Positions 7,761 to 17,049 are shown, counted from the stretch's first letter. The stretch: DNA of 47,459 bases from Candidatus Falkowbacteria bacterium (GCA_013336275.1 JAAXUA010000004.1:1-47459), one strand, 5' to 3'. A program made the numbers and translations. Notes: generated from the letters alone by a model not told the origin.

Positions 7761-9683
7761 TTAAACTAATGATTTTTCGCCTTCTCTCATTATACTACCT
7801 TTCAAGGGCAAGGTAAAATAAAAGGTAGTGCCCTTATTCTCGACCGAATCATACCAGATCCGCCCGCCAGACAGCTCGACGATGGACTTGCAGACGTAGA
7901 GACCCATGCCATTGCCTTCGGTTTCCCTCACCACTGCGTTCTCTGCACGGAAGAATTTGTGGAACATCTTGTCCTTGTCCTTGTCCGGGATGCCCATGCC
8001 CGTATCGGAAATAGTGAATTCGATAAATTCTCCATCTAGCCTGGCCTTAAGCGCCACTTTACCCTTGTTCGGGGTATACTTTATAGCATTCGACAGAAGA
8101 TTGGCAAAGACCTCCTGGACAAGCTTCTGGTCGATGCTTATGACAGGCAGCTCGGGCTTGCTTACCTTGAGGCCGACCCCGCGTTGAGTGGCGATAGGCA
8201 GCTGTTCCTGGACTATGGTCTCGATCAGATGATTTAAGTCCGTCGGACGCGGATCGACCTTGACTCGGCCTGATTCGATGCGCGAGATGTTGAGCAAGGT
8301 GTTGACCAGCCCGATCATGCGCTCGGTCGATTCCGAGACTTGCTCCAATAGCTCCTTCTGCTCATCGGATACGGTGCCGGCATCGCCATCGAGCATCATT
8401 TCCAAAAACCACTTGATGCTGGTCAGCGGCGTGCGCAGCTGATGTGAAGCAACTGACACGAATTCTGATTTCTGACGGTCGATTTCCCGCTCGCGGGTGA
8501 CATCGCGATAAACGATGATGCAGCCGACCACCTCGCCTGATTTGCTGAAAATCGGCGCCGCGCTATCGGCGACCGGAACCTTGTTGCCATCTTTCCTGAT
8601 CAAGACGGTGTGATCGGTCAATTCTTCGATCTTTCTGGTCTTGAACACTTTGGCGATGATGTCGTTCGGCTGGCCGTCCTTTTCATAGACTAGCTTGAAA
8701 AATTCGCTGTAATTCTTGCCCGCCACCTCGTCATAGCTATAACCTGTAATTTTTTCCGCCACACGGTTGCAGATAGTGACCACGCCCTTCTCATCGACCA
8801 CCATAACGCCGTCGCCGATACTTTGCAAAATGGCGCTCAGCTTATCCTTCTCAAATGAGGTCGCATTGCGTTCCTCGATGATGTCATCGAGGATATTCAT
8901 CGTGGCCGCTCTCTGGTTCTCAATCTCCTTCTTCGAGGCTTCTACGAGCTTAAGGCTGTCCGACAGCTCGGTGGTCTTGTGCTTGACCGTCGACTCCAAG
9001 GATTCGTTATAATCTTTCATCTTCGCCAGCAATTCGTCATTCTGCCTGGTCAATGACTTATACTCTTCGGCTTTTTTGGCGAACCGGTTGATTTCGCTCT
9101 TGATGATTATGGTGGCGATCATCAGCGAAAACGCCTCAAGGATATGCCCATAAAATTCCAAGGTCAGATCATCGCCGATCACGGCCCAAGACAGGTAGGT
9201 CACGCAAGCGATACCGACAAAGGCCACTGCGTATTTCATGCTGCCATATAGCGGTGCTGAGATGGACATCAGGAAAAGCATGGGGAAAGCAAGCGGCGAG
9301 TTGATGCCTCCGGTCAAATAAACTATTATCGACATCAGAAAATAAAAAATAGCTGAATCGATAATAAAATGAGGCTTTTCCGGCAGTAGCTGCTTGCGCT
9401 TGACGAAGTCGCTGCAGAAAAAATAGGCTCCGAGGATGGCGTAGCTAAAATACAAATCAAGGGCCCCCTGTCTCCCGCCGACCGCTATGTGGCTATTTAT
9501 TATAAGCTGGTAGCTCAAAAACAGCATAACCACTGAGAAACCGCCCATCAGGAAGAACTCCAGCCTGAATAGGCCGGTAAAGAAAAAGTCTTGCAGCTCT
9601 TTGGTGATAATCTCCTGGAGCGTCTCGCCCGGGAACAATCTCCGCCTGATGGTTGTCAGTTTTGACGATGTGACCATGTTCAA
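7761..9683 (-). CDS. Membrane PAS-domain sensor histidine kinase
   Basis: 640 residues. An N-terminal block of about six membrane helices (40-195) is followed by a coiled coil (about 200-285), a PAS domain (about 280-400), HisKA with phosphorylated His414 in SVASHQLRTPL, and a HATPase_c domain with N box LLSNAIKYTP, G1 DTGMGIP and G2 GNGMGLY. All residues needed for kinase activity are present. The membrane block has short loops, so it may sense a membrane signal or one relayed by the binding protein and HAMP protein encoded upstream. The two receiver proteins downstream are probable partners. Confidence 0.95.
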   Translation of the reverse strand: MNMVTSSKLTTIRRRLFPGETLQEIITKELQDFFFTGLFRLEFFLMGGFSVVMLFLSYQLIINSHIAVGGRQGALDLYFSYAILGAYFFCSDFVKRKQLLPEKPHFIIDSAIFYFLMSIIVYLTGGINSPLAFPMLFLMSISAPLYGSMKYAVAFVGIACVTYLSWAVIGDDLTLEFYGHILEAFSLMIATIIIKSEINRFAKKAEEYKSLTRQNDELLAKMKDYNESLESTVKHKTTELSDSLKLVEASKKEIENQRAATMNILDDIIEERNATSFEKDKLSAILQSIGDGVMVVDEKGVVTICNRVAEKITGYSYDEVAGKNYSEFFKLVYEKDGQPNDIIAKVFKTRKIEELTDHTVLIRKDGNKVPVADSAAPIFSKSGEVVGCIIVYRDVTREREIDRQKSEFVSVASHQLRTPLTSIKWFLEMMLDGDAGTVSDEQKELLEQVSESTERMIGLVNTLLNISRIESGRVKVDPRPTDLNHLIETIVQEQLPIATQRGVGLKVSKPELPVISIDQKLVQEVFANLLSNAIKYTPNKGKVALKARLDGEFIEFTISDTGMGIPDKDKDKMFHKFFRAENAVVRETEGNGMGLYVCKSIVELSGGRIWYDSVENKGTTFYFTLPLKGSIMREGEKSLV

Positions 9684-9689
9684 ATTGGA

Positions 9690-10184
9690 TTACTGAAGAA
9701 TCGGATATCTTTTTACCAGTTTGGTTTTTGTCCAGGCGGCGCCGAACCCGAATCTCATATTCGAGTTTGTTCCCAGCAGGCCGAGCAAAAGCAAGCCGTT
9801 GACAATATGCTCATCGAGAAAAGGGTTGTGAAGCGGCCATATCGAGCCCGCCAGATAGAACAGCACCATCATCGCCATTCCGGAAAAGCAGGCAATCCGC
9901 ATTCCGATTCCCAGTATCAGACTGAGGCCGATCAACAACAGGCCGATCATAAAAAGCCACTCGACAAATTGATTGCCAGCCAATGCCTGGAAATACGCTG
10001 CGAACGGCCCTTTGGTCCCCTTGGCCAAAAAACCGTAGGTCGGAGAAACGCCGTCGAGCCACCCCTTGCCGGCCGGCGTGCCGAAACCCAGACCGAAAAT
10101 CTTATCGATGAACGGCCATAAAAAATACCACCCCATCAAGATCCGAAGCAAGGGCCAGACGAATTTTTCGCTTAAATTTTGCAT
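9690..10184 (-). CDS. DoxX-like integral membrane protein
   Basis: 164 residues with about four hydrophobic helices. The start 'WPLLRILMGWYFLWPFIDKIFGLGFG' resembles the N-terminus of the DoxX/quinol-oxidase-subunit-like family. Members are small membrane proteins, some linked to redox or thiol stress; most have no proven reaction. It lies 6 nt downstream-adjacent to the histidine kinase gene and 3 nt after the HAMP protein, so it is embedded in the sensory operon. The family call is moderate; the role is unknown. Confidence 0.72.
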   Translation of the reverse strand: MQNLSEKFVWPLLRILMGWYFLWPFIDKIFGLGFGTPAGKGWLDGVSPTYGFLAKGTKGPFAAYFQALAGNQFVEWLFMIGLLLIGLSLILGIGMRIACFSGMAMMVLFYLAGSIWPLHNPFLDEHIVNGLLLLGLLGTNSNMRFGFGAAWTKTKLVKRYPILQ

Positions 10185-10187
10185 AAA

Positions 10188-11156
10188 TTATGCTTTAGTA
10201 TTGTAATCGTTCTTATTTTCCAGATATTTGATCTTGTTTTTAAGCTCGACCATCTTAAGCTCACGGGCGACTGCGGTCTTTTGCCAGGCTTCAAGCTCTG
10301 CCGCCTTAGTCTCGACCGCCTTCTTCTCTTCGACCAGCTTCTTGCGGCTCAGCTCGAGATTGCTTTTCATCATATTGAAAGTGACCGCCAAGTCGCCGAT
10401 CTCGTCCAGACTTGACACTTGGGCGAAGGAATTGAAGTCGCCGTTAGCATACTGCTGAGCCACCCGGGTCAATTCCTTGACCGGCGCGATGACCGACTTT
10501 GACAGATGCCCCGCCAGATATATCAGCATCACGAAGAAAACCGCACCGAAGATGAACAGCATCTTGCCCATGCGGTTCAGCTCTTCGGTCAGTTCGCTGA
10601 AGTTGAAAACAATCCTGATCAACCCGATATCATAAAGTCCGGCATGCACTGGTATGTCCGTCAGGTAGTACCGCTGCCCCGCATCATCATCGACAAAGGT
10701 CTTCTGTCTCACGAATTCGATCTTGCTGTCCATGGCAGTAGTCGTGCTGACGCTCGTCAGATTATCCTGCTTCTCGGCATAAACGCTCTTGCCATCCTTG
10801 CCATAGACTGCCACGTGCGAAGTGTCGACTGGTTGGAAGAATATAGGGTCCGTGGCATTCTTACCCAGATTGGTGTCAGCTAGAACCTTGCCGTCCTTGT
10901 CATAAACTGCCAAATATGAAATTCCCTTCGACAGGTATTTCTCATCAAAGATAATCTGGGTCAGTCTCTGCCTGTCTCCCAGCAAGATAGCATCCTTGGC
11001 CATGAAAGACATCTTTTCTGCCGCTTCATCGGCGTGCCCCTGGAAATGCTCACTTATGACCGTTTGGATACTGAAATTGAAATACACGAACCCGATGACC
11101 ACCAGGGCCACCGGCAACAGGATATACAGCAAGATTTTGTCTTTGAGCGAGTGCAT
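10188..11156 (-). CDS. Membrane HAMP-domain sensor protein without kinase
   Basis: 322 residues. TM helix 1 (about 9-29) is followed by an extracytoplasmic sensor region of about 160 residues with the feel of a Cache/PAS-like fold (ISYLAVYDKDGKVLADT), TM helix 2 (about 199-218), a HAMP domain (about 218-270) and a coiled coil ending near 312. There is no HisKA, ATPase, cyclase or MCP domain, so it passes a conformational signal on. It shares the sequence RELKMVELKN (298-307) exactly with the multi-PAS protein of this operon. It overlaps the binding-protein gene by 1 nt, suggesting tight coupling. Confidence 0.88.
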   Translation of the reverse strand: MHSLKDKILLYILLPVALVVIGFVYFNFSIQTVISEHFQGHADEAAEKMSFMAKDAILLGDRQRLTQIIFDEKYLSKGISYLAVYDKDGKVLADTNLGKNATDPIFFQPVDTSHVAVYGKDGKSVYAEKQDNLTSVSTTTAMDSKIEFVRQKTFVDDDAGQRYYLTDIPVHAGLYDIGLIRIVFNFSELTEELNRMGKMLFIFGAVFFVMLIYLAGHLSKSVIAPVKELTRVAQQYANGDFNSFAQVSSLDEIGDLAVTFNMMKSNLELSRKKLVEEKKAVETKAAELEAWQKTAVARELKMVELKNKIKYLENKNDYNTKA

Positions 11157-12376
11157 TATTTTATATTCTTTTCATTGACTGCCTCCTGCCAATCCGTGAA
11201 GAGAATGAATTCGCCATCTTTGATATAGGTCAGATAGACCCTGTTCATGCCTTGATGATTGTCCTTGCTGAAATTGACTGACGAGGCGATATCGAGCGAA
11301 TACTTACGGATCGATTCCAACCCTTGTATGAACTTCTCTACCGTGGGTTTCGGTCCGGCGCGCTCAAGGCCCTCGGCTACGATCTTCGCATCAAGGTACC
11401 CCTCGAGCCCGCTGAAGGTGGGCCTCTTCTCAGGATAATATTTTTTCATCGTCGTGATATACTCATCCACACCGATCAGCAAATTCTTCTCTGCTTGCGG
11501 CGGCACGACCTGGGTCACCACGACGCCATTGCCTGTGACACCCAATTCGGCTGCCAGGGCCTCTGAACCGACGAATGACAAATTGCCGAAAACCGGATTA
11601 TAGTCCTTGGTTCTGATTGTTTTTATGAATTTGGTGGCCGGAGCGTAAACGCTGACCATGAATACGGCTTCGGCATTCGACTTGCTTATCGTTTCGGCGG
11701 CCGCTTCGACATCCAAGCTGCCACGCTGGTAACTGGCAGTTACTATCGGCTTCAGGCCGTATTTGGCAAGCGCGATTTCAGCGCCTTTGAGACCGTCGAA
11801 TCCGTAATCGTCAAATTGATAGAAGACTGCCACTTTGGTCATCTTGAGGTCTTCAACCACGCCCTTGATGAAGGCCTCGGCTTCTTGATAATACGATGCC
11901 CGCAAATTGAAAATATATGGCTGCACCGGGTTGCGGAAAACATTGGCACCGGTACCGATACCGACCAGCGGCACTTTGGCCTCGTCTACCAGCGGCAGCG
12001 CCTTGATACCGGTCGGCGTGCCGACATAATTGAAGAGGGCGAATACCTTGTCCTCTGAAATCAGGCGCTGGGTGTTGACCACCGTCTTGGCGGGGTCATA
12101 TTGGTCATCGTAGACCTTTACCTTTATCTTGCGGCCATACAAGCCGCCATCTTCATTAATCTTGTCGAAAAAAGCCTGGCCGCCGTAATAATACTCCGAG
12201 AAAAAGCTTACGTGTCCAGTCATCGGCAACGATGATCCCAAAAGAATCGAGCTCTCCGTCACGCCGAGCGCCTCCTCTTGCGGCGCCACCAGCCCATTGT
12301 CATAAAGAGAGATCGAAACCATCACGGCCGCAAAAACCAAGACAAGCGCTAAAAATGCCAACATTATTTTTTTCAT
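11156..12376 (-). CDS. Periplasmic ligand-binding protein, branched-chain amino acid type (Peripla_BP_6)
   Basis: 406 residues. The N-terminal hydrophobic segment (4-27) has no lipobox, so the protein is either secreted or anchored by that helix. The mature part reads like LivJ-type receptors: SSILLGSSLPMTGHVS, YYYGGQAFFDKINEDGGLYGRKIKVKVYDDQYDP, two Rossmann-like lobes and a YGF motif. No ABC permease or ATPase gene lies nearby. The next gene encodes a HAMP sensor that overlaps by 1 nt, so I infer this protein serves as a ligand receptor for signalling, not transport. The ligand is unknown. Confidence 0.9.
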   Translation of the reverse strand: MKKIMLAFLALVLVFAAVMVSISLYDNGLVAPQEEALGVTESSILLGSSLPMTGHVSFFSEYYYGGQAFFDKINEDGGLYGRKIKVKVYDDQYDPAKTVVNTQRLISEDKVFALFNYVGTPTGIKALPLVDEAKVPLVGIGTGANVFRNPVQPYIFNLRASYYQEAEAFIKGVVEDLKMTKVAVFYQFDDYGFDGLKGAEIALAKYGLKPIVTASYQRGSLDVEAAAETISKSNAEAVFMVSVYAPATKFIKTIRTKDYNPVFGNLSFVGSEALAAELGVTGNGVVVTQVVPPQAEKNLLIGVDEYITTMKKYYPEKRPTFSGLEGYLDAKIVAEGLERAGPKPTVEKFIQGLESIRKYSLDIASSVNFSKDNHQGMNRVYLTYIKDGEFILFTDWQEAVNEKNIK

Positions 12377-12388
12377 ATCGATAGATTA

Positions 12389-12577
12389 CTAATTCAGCAG
12401 ATCGAATATCTTATTCAGCTCCAAAGTGGACCCATCCTTAGACTTCACCAATGACTGCAGAGCGGCCGCATCGTCTTCGCCTTGGCGCTGAGCCAGGAGC
12501 AGCTGTAATTTGGATTTTATGTCTTTCTCTGATTGTATCAGCCTGGCGACAATGTCGGCCAGATTATGATCTTTCAT
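12389..12577 (-). CDS. Small helical protein of unknown function
   Basis: 62 residues, predicted by eye to be mostly helical and charged (MKDHNLADIVARLIQSEKDIKSKLQLLLAQRQ), without membrane segments or cysteines. Its start lies 14 nt inside the end of the multi-PAS gene and its stop is 12 nt before the binding-protein gene. That position suggests a real, translationally coupled gene and possibly a small adaptor of the sensory system. I do not recognise a family. Confidence 0.65.
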   Translation of the reverse strand: MKDHNLADIVARLIQSEKDIKSKLQLLLAQRQGEDDAAALQSLVKSKDGSTLELNKIFDLLN

Positions 12578-14444
12578 TCTTTTTTATCAATTGCATTAAA
12601 ATCTTCTTCGATTCGATGTTACGATTGATCAGGTTCCTGACCGAATGGCGAAGTTGGTATTTTTCAAGTATCTTTAGCTTGGACTTCGGCAAGTCGATCG
12701 AAAAAAAGCTGCCGTATTCCCCGATCAGCCGGTCCATGTCATCAGTCAACTCAACCAATGCTTTCTCGTAACCCTGACCGTCTCCGAACGATAGCTTCGA
12801 CGATTCGCGGTTTGTCTTCGGTTCCGTGTCAGCGATCCGTTTCTTCAGTAGTTGAACCTGATTCTTGAGTTCGACCATTTTAAGTTCCCTGCCAACCATC
12901 AAGCCATTGAATCGCTCCAGTTCTTCATTATGATGAGCCAGCTCAGAAACATCCCTGACGGTGACTAATATCTTCTTGAAGTCTTGTACTGTGGAGTCAA
13001 TAGGAGTGCCTGAAAAAATACGATAGGTTTCTTTCTTGCCTAACAAAGAGCGATACTTCAGTGGTTCTGTTTCGAATGATACCCCCTGATGTATGGCATC
13101 CATGATTTTCTCACTCAGCCCAAGACGGAGATAGTTCTCGTTATTCAATAGATTACATCCAAGCAGCTTGTCCTTGGGGCTGCCGGAAATATCTATCATT
13201 TTCTTGTTAACATACTCAACCACACCATTTTCGTTTAAAATAAATATCCCCATGGGCGAGCTGTCAATAATTTTCTGATTTAAATCAGTTAGCATGCTTA
13301 ATTTTTTCTCACTTTCCCTTTCTTTTGTGACGTCATGCTGTATTGCAATAAAGCCCAATATGTTGCCGGTCGCATCAATTACTGGATTTGTCGAATTAGC
13401 GATAATTATATCCTTGTTATTTTTTGTTTTATTTATTATTTCATTCCTTATGGACTCGCCCTCCTTGAGCTCTTTCCATCTGAAATTATATTCTGAATCA
13501 CTCTGTTTTTTAGATTTTAAAAATCTTGTGGTCTGACCGATAACTTCGGCCTGGGAGTAACCATACAAATCCTCGAAAGCCCGGTTTACATAAATTATTT
13601 TACCAGAATCGTCCATGAGTATGATTGAGCTGTCAGATTTTTCAACACCAATTTTAAGATAAGTTGAAGTTTTTTCAGACTCTCTTGTTTCAGTAACGTC
13701 ATCAACCATCGCCATGGCGCCGATGATTTTGCCTTTCGAATCAGTAATCGGACCAGCAACAACTTTTATGGCAACAGGGGAGCCGTCTTTTCTTTTTCGG
13801 ACAGCTTCGTAATTGAGTTTTTTGCCTTCGTTAAATACTGACGAGTACTTCTCTATAGCTGAAGATATTTCACTTTTTGGAATCGTCGGTGTTACCTTGC
13901 CGACAGAATCTTCTTTTGTATATCCAAAAATTTTTTCAGCTGCTTCGTTCCAGTGAGATACTACCAATTTTTTATCAAAACAAATAATACCGTAAGGTGA
14001 GCCATGGAATATTGCCTCCATCAACTGGTTTCCTTCCTCTTGGCGCTCTTGCTCATGCGCTTCGTCCGAAATGTTATGGCCGATACTGATTGAAAACAAG
14101 AAGCCACCGAAAGGGTCTTTAACCAAAATACTGGACCAACTAACAATGAATCTTTTTCCTCTTTTGGAAATCACTTCATCCCTGTAGACGTTGGGCATCG
14201 CTAGCTTTCCCGAGACGACATCATTGAAAATCTGCCGATGTTTTTCGCTGTCGGCAAGGCAAATTTTTATAAAATCCTTGCCAGTCAGCTCTGATTCTTT
14301 GTAGCCCAAAACATCCGAAGTGTACTTGTTTGTCTTTGCAACTTTACCATTTTTGTCCATTACAACAAAAAAAACATCAGCAGACTCAATCATCTGCAGA
14401 TAATCAAAATTGAATTTTTTTTCCTTCTCCTTGATTGGCGGCAT
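12564..14444 (-). CDS. Multi-PAS sensory protein without kinase domain
   Basis: 626 residues, soluble. Four PAS domains are seen at about 15-130, 145-255, 265-378 and 385-503, each closed by an 'xxDVTxxRxxE'-like PAC end. A coiled coil with ERFNGLMVGRELKMVELKN (510-528) and a helical tail with no HisKA, GGDEF or other output follow. The first gene of the sensory operon, it would sense small molecules or redox state in the cytoplasm and pass the signal by protein contact. The AT-rich, N-rich composition of PAS2-PAS4 differs from the neighbours, which may reflect more recent acquisition or relaxed codon use. Confidence 0.9.
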   Translation of the reverse strand: MPPIKEKEKKFNFDYLQMIESADVFFVVMDKNGKVAKTNKYTSDVLGYKESELTGKDFIKICLADSEKHRQIFNDVVSGKLAMPNVYRDEVISKRGKRFIVSWSSILVKDPFGGFLFSISIGHNISDEAHEQERQEEGNQLMEAIFHGSPYGIICFDKKLVVSHWNEAAEKIFGYTKEDSVGKVTPTIPKSEISSAIEKYSSVFNEGKKLNYEAVRKRKDGSPVAIKVVAGPITDSKGKIIGAMAMVDDVTETRESEKTSTYLKIGVEKSDSSIILMDDSGKIIYVNRAFEDLYGYSQAEVIGQTTRFLKSKKQSDSEYNFRWKELKEGESIRNEIINKTKNNKDIIIANSTNPVIDATGNILGFIAIQHDVTKERESEKKLSMLTDLNQKIIDSSPMGIFILNENGVVEYVNKKMIDISGSPKDKLLGCNLLNNENYLRLGLSEKIMDAIHQGVSFETEPLKYRSLLGKKETYRIFSGTPIDSTVQDFKKILVTVRDVSELAHHNEELERFNGLMVGRELKMVELKNQVQLLKKRIADTEPKTNRESSKLSFGDGQGYEKALVELTDDMDRLIGEYGSFFSIDLPKSKLKILEKYQLRHSVRNLINRNIESKKILMQLIKKNERS

Positions 14445-14454
14445 AACTATTTAA

Positions 14455-14463
14455 ATTATACCA
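14455..14463 (-). promoter_or_regulatory. Extended -10 promoter of the sensory operon
   Basis: TGGTATAAT on the minus strand ends 10 nt before the ATG at 14444. The predicted transcript would have only about 4 untranslated bases, so it is close to leaderless. It should drive the eight genes down to 6974, which are separated by at most 24 nt. Confidence 0.72.
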
Positions 14464-14486
14464 TCTTCCGCATTATTCCCAAAATA

Positions 14487-15374
14487 TTACACCTGGCAAT
14501 GATCGCACCAGACCGTTCCCCTGCCCCCGATCCTGGCTTTGGACAGTGTTTGACCGCAAATAGTGCAAGGTTGCCCGGACCGGCCATAAACTTTGAGCAT
14601 CTTGACGAAATTGCCGCGCTTCCCTCGGGCGTCGCGATAATCATTGAATGACGTTCCGCGGTGCTTGATGGCTGATTTTAAAATTTTAGGAATGGCCAGC
14701 CAAAGCGATTTTACTTCGTCAGCCGAGAGGCTCGAAACCTTGCGAGCTGGCTTGATTTTGGATGCGAACAGCGACTCGTCCGCATAGATATTTCCGACTC
14801 CGACAAAATATTTCTGCTCCAGGATGGCTTGCTTGATGGTTGAGTTTTTTTTCTTACTGATGGACTTAGAAAAATAATCGAGAGTAAATCCCTTTTCGAG
14901 CGGCTCGAGGCCCAGTGATTTTTCATAAGCCAACCATTCGTCTGACGATACCAGCCGCAGCCAACCGAAGCGCCTCACATCATTGAAATACAGATGCGAA
15001 CCGTCAGCAAAGTCCAAAACAGCTCGCGTGAATTTATTAGGCAGCTCGTTCCCGACCCCGACTATCGGATGTCCGCCAGCGACAGTATCGCAAGCTTCCT
15101 TGCGGCAAGACTGATAAACCAACTGGCCGGTCATCTTCAAGTGGATCAAAAGATAATCCTGGTCGAGCTCAAAAACCAATGTCTTGGCTCGACGGCTGAC
15201 CTTTTTGACCGATTGGCCCGTAATCCTTGACTTGAATTCCGGCAATCCCAAATTAAGCTGGCCATTGCTTCGGCCAGCCAGGGGGTTTTTTATTTGAAAT
15301 CCGCTTATTTTTTGTCCAGCCAAGAATCCATGCAGATCCCTGACTATAGTTTCGACTTCTGGGAGTTCAGGCAT
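14487..15374 (-). CDS. mutM: Formamidopyrimidine-DNA glycosylase (Fpg/MutM)
   Basis: 295 residues. It has the processed N-terminus MPELPEVETIVRDL, in which Pro2 is the catalytic nucleophile and Glu3 the proton donor. The central H2TH region contains 'QKYFVGVGNIYADESLF', and a C-terminal zinc finger has the pattern C-x2-C-x16-C-x2-C. The enzyme removes 8-oxoguanine and cuts the resulting abasic site in base excision repair. It lies 25 nt after the repeat-protein gene and just before the sensory-operon promoter. All catalytic residues are present. Confidence 0.97.
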   Translation of the reverse strand: MPELPEVETIVRDLHGFLAGQKISGFQIKNPLAGRSNGQLNLGLPEFKSRITGQSVKKVSRRAKTLVFELDQDYLLIHLKMTGQLVYQSCRKEACDTVAGGHPIVGVGNELPNKFTRAVLDFADGSHLYFNDVRRFGWLRLVSSDEWLAYEKSLGLEPLEKGFTLDYFSKSISKKKNSTIKQAILEQKYFVGVGNIYADESLFASKIKPARKVSSLSADEVKSLWLAIPKILKSAIKHRGTSFNDYRDARGKRGNFVKMLKVYGRSGQPCTICGQTLSKARIGGRGTVWCDHCQV

Positions 15375-15399
15375 AATAGGACTTTTATTCAGTGCCGGG

Positions 15400-17049
15400 T
15401 TATTTTTTGTTGATTTTCGAAAGCGGGTTGAAACCCTTGCTCACCTCATTGGCATCAGTGAAACCGTCGCCATCCGTGTCGGCCTTGAGCGGGTTCGAGT
15501 GGTATTTCTCCACTTCGTCGAAATCATTCAAGCCGTCCTTGTCCGTGTCCTTATTAAAGGGGTTGGTTTTCGACTTGATCTCGAAACTGTTCGACAATTT
15601 ATCGCCGTCGGAGTCATTGCTCGTTGGATTGACCTTTTTGCGTATGGACTCACTGTCATCGATTCCGTCGCTATTCGTATCTTTAAGGCCGGGCCTGGTG
15701 CCATATTTCGCCTCATCAGCATCAGTGAGGCCGTCCAGGTCGAAGTCCATCTGGCCTTTGCCGAGGGGATTTTTTCCCATCTTTATTTCCTCTCCATCCT
15801 TGGTGCCATCGCTATCAGTATCGGCTTTGAGCGGGTTGGTCAGATAAAAAATCTCATCCGCATCGATCAACCCGTCCCTGTCGGCATCTTGTTGCCAGCC
15901 CGGACCCAAGGGGTCTGTTCCGTTGCCGATCTCGGCACCATCCATAACGCCATCGCCATCGGTATCGGAATTGACGGCATTAGTTCCCCATTTGACCTCG
16001 TCGGAATTCAATAGTCCGTCCTCGTCAGTGTCTACTTTATTGACGGTCCCTGGCCTGTTCGGCATTTTGGGATTAGTGCCCTTGGCCACCTCCTCGCCAT
16101 CCTTCAAGCCGTCATCATCAGAGTCAGGATCTATCGGGTCGGTAAAATTAACATTATATTCCGCATCGTCGTTAAGCCCATCGCTGTCGGTGTCCGGGTT
16201 GAAAGGATCGGTGCTTATCCATAGCTCGCGATAATCGTTCAGCCCATCGCTATCGGAATCGAACGGGGTCTTATCATCAAGACTGACGCCCAGGATATTG
16301 TTGCAAACCCTCCTATATGTCTCGTCTGGCAGCTTATCGCAATCGGCCTTATCTTTGGCTCGTGAAAATTGAACCCTCGAGATGCAGAGATTTCTTTTTT
16401 TAACATCGGAGATTTCTTCGCAGACATTCCCTTTTTGCTTCATAGCGTTGATTTCGCATAAAAAGCCGTATTCGAGAGTCTTGATGCCGGCACAAGCCTG
16501 GATGTCACCCCTTTTTGAGGCCTCGATTGCCGTAACGCGATCGACGCATTCTTGCTTCTCACTCGGCTCGTCATCGAATTTGTCGCAATAATCGGCACCC
16601 TGCACGCTCATGCCGATGTCCTCTTGGCAACGGTCGCGGAAATTGGCATCGGCAATGCGACGGCACTCATCAGGCTTCTTCAGCGGCGTCAGGCGATTAT
16701 ATAGGCACTGGTTTCGGAGAGTATAATCATCGACTTTAAGGCAGATCCTAGTGTCTTCTTCTAAAAAAGCTTGGCTTGAATAATACTGGTTGACGCATGA
16801 CTTGCGGCTGGCCTCGTCTGATTTGGCGCAGCTGTCGAGGCTTGGCTGCTTCGCCTCGGCCATCTGCATCGGCCTTTTTGCTGCCGGCTTGGCATTGGCT
16901 ACAGAGACGGGTTGGGTCGACGTCGAAGACCTTGGCGTGACTGTCTCCCCCTCGCTGCGGCTGTTGAAATAATATGCTACAGCTACCAATATCAATAATA
17001 CCGAAATAGCTGAGCCGATGATGATTTTCTTTTTATTTTCCTTATTCAT
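15400..17049 (-). CDS. Surface protein with seven Cys-pair repeats and twelve thrombospondin type 3 repeats
   Basis: 549 residues from the ATG at 17049. A longer frame reaches 17169, but the shorter start gives a proper K-rich signal anchor (MNKENKKKIIIGSAISVLLILVAVAYYF) and lies 2 nt from the upstream stop. After a low-complexity linker, residues about 75-250 hold seven C-x(10-12)-C units. The C-terminal 300 residues hold twelve DxDxDG-type calcium-binding repeats (DSDSDGLND, DTDEDGLLN, DTDGDGVMD and so on). It is probably a calcium-stabilised, membrane-anchored stalk outside the cell. Partners are unknown. Confidence 0.88.
   Translation of the reverse strand: MNKENKKKIIIGSAISVLLILVAVAYYFNSRSEGETVTPRSSTSTQPVSVANAKPAAKRPMQMAEAKQPSLDSCAKSDEASRKSCVNQYYSSQAFLEEDTRICLKVDDYTLRNQCLYNRLTPLKKPDECRRIADANFRDRCQEDIGMSVQGADYCDKFDDEPSEKQECVDRVTAIEASKRGDIQACAGIKTLEYGFLCEINAMKQKGNVCEEISDVKKRNLCISRVQFSRAKDKADCDKLPDETYRRVCNNILGVSLDDKTPFDSDSDGLNDYRELWISTDPFNPDTDSDGLNDDAEYNVNFTDPIDPDSDDDGLKDGEEVAKGTNPKMPNRPGTVNKVDTDEDGLLNSDEVKWGTNAVNSDTDGDGVMDGAEIGNGTDPLGPGWQQDADRDGLIDADEIFYLTNPLKADTDSDGTKDGEEIKMGKNPLGKGQMDFDLDGLTDADEAKYGTRPGLKDTNSDGIDDSESIRKKVNPTSNDSDGDKLSNSFEIKSKTNPFNKDTDKDGLNDFDEVEKYHSNPLKADTDGDGFTDANEVSKGFNPLSKINKK

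Noticed and set aside
11156..12376. Branched-chain amino acid ABC importer
   Set aside because: No permease or ATPase gene is near; the neighbours are all sensory proteins.
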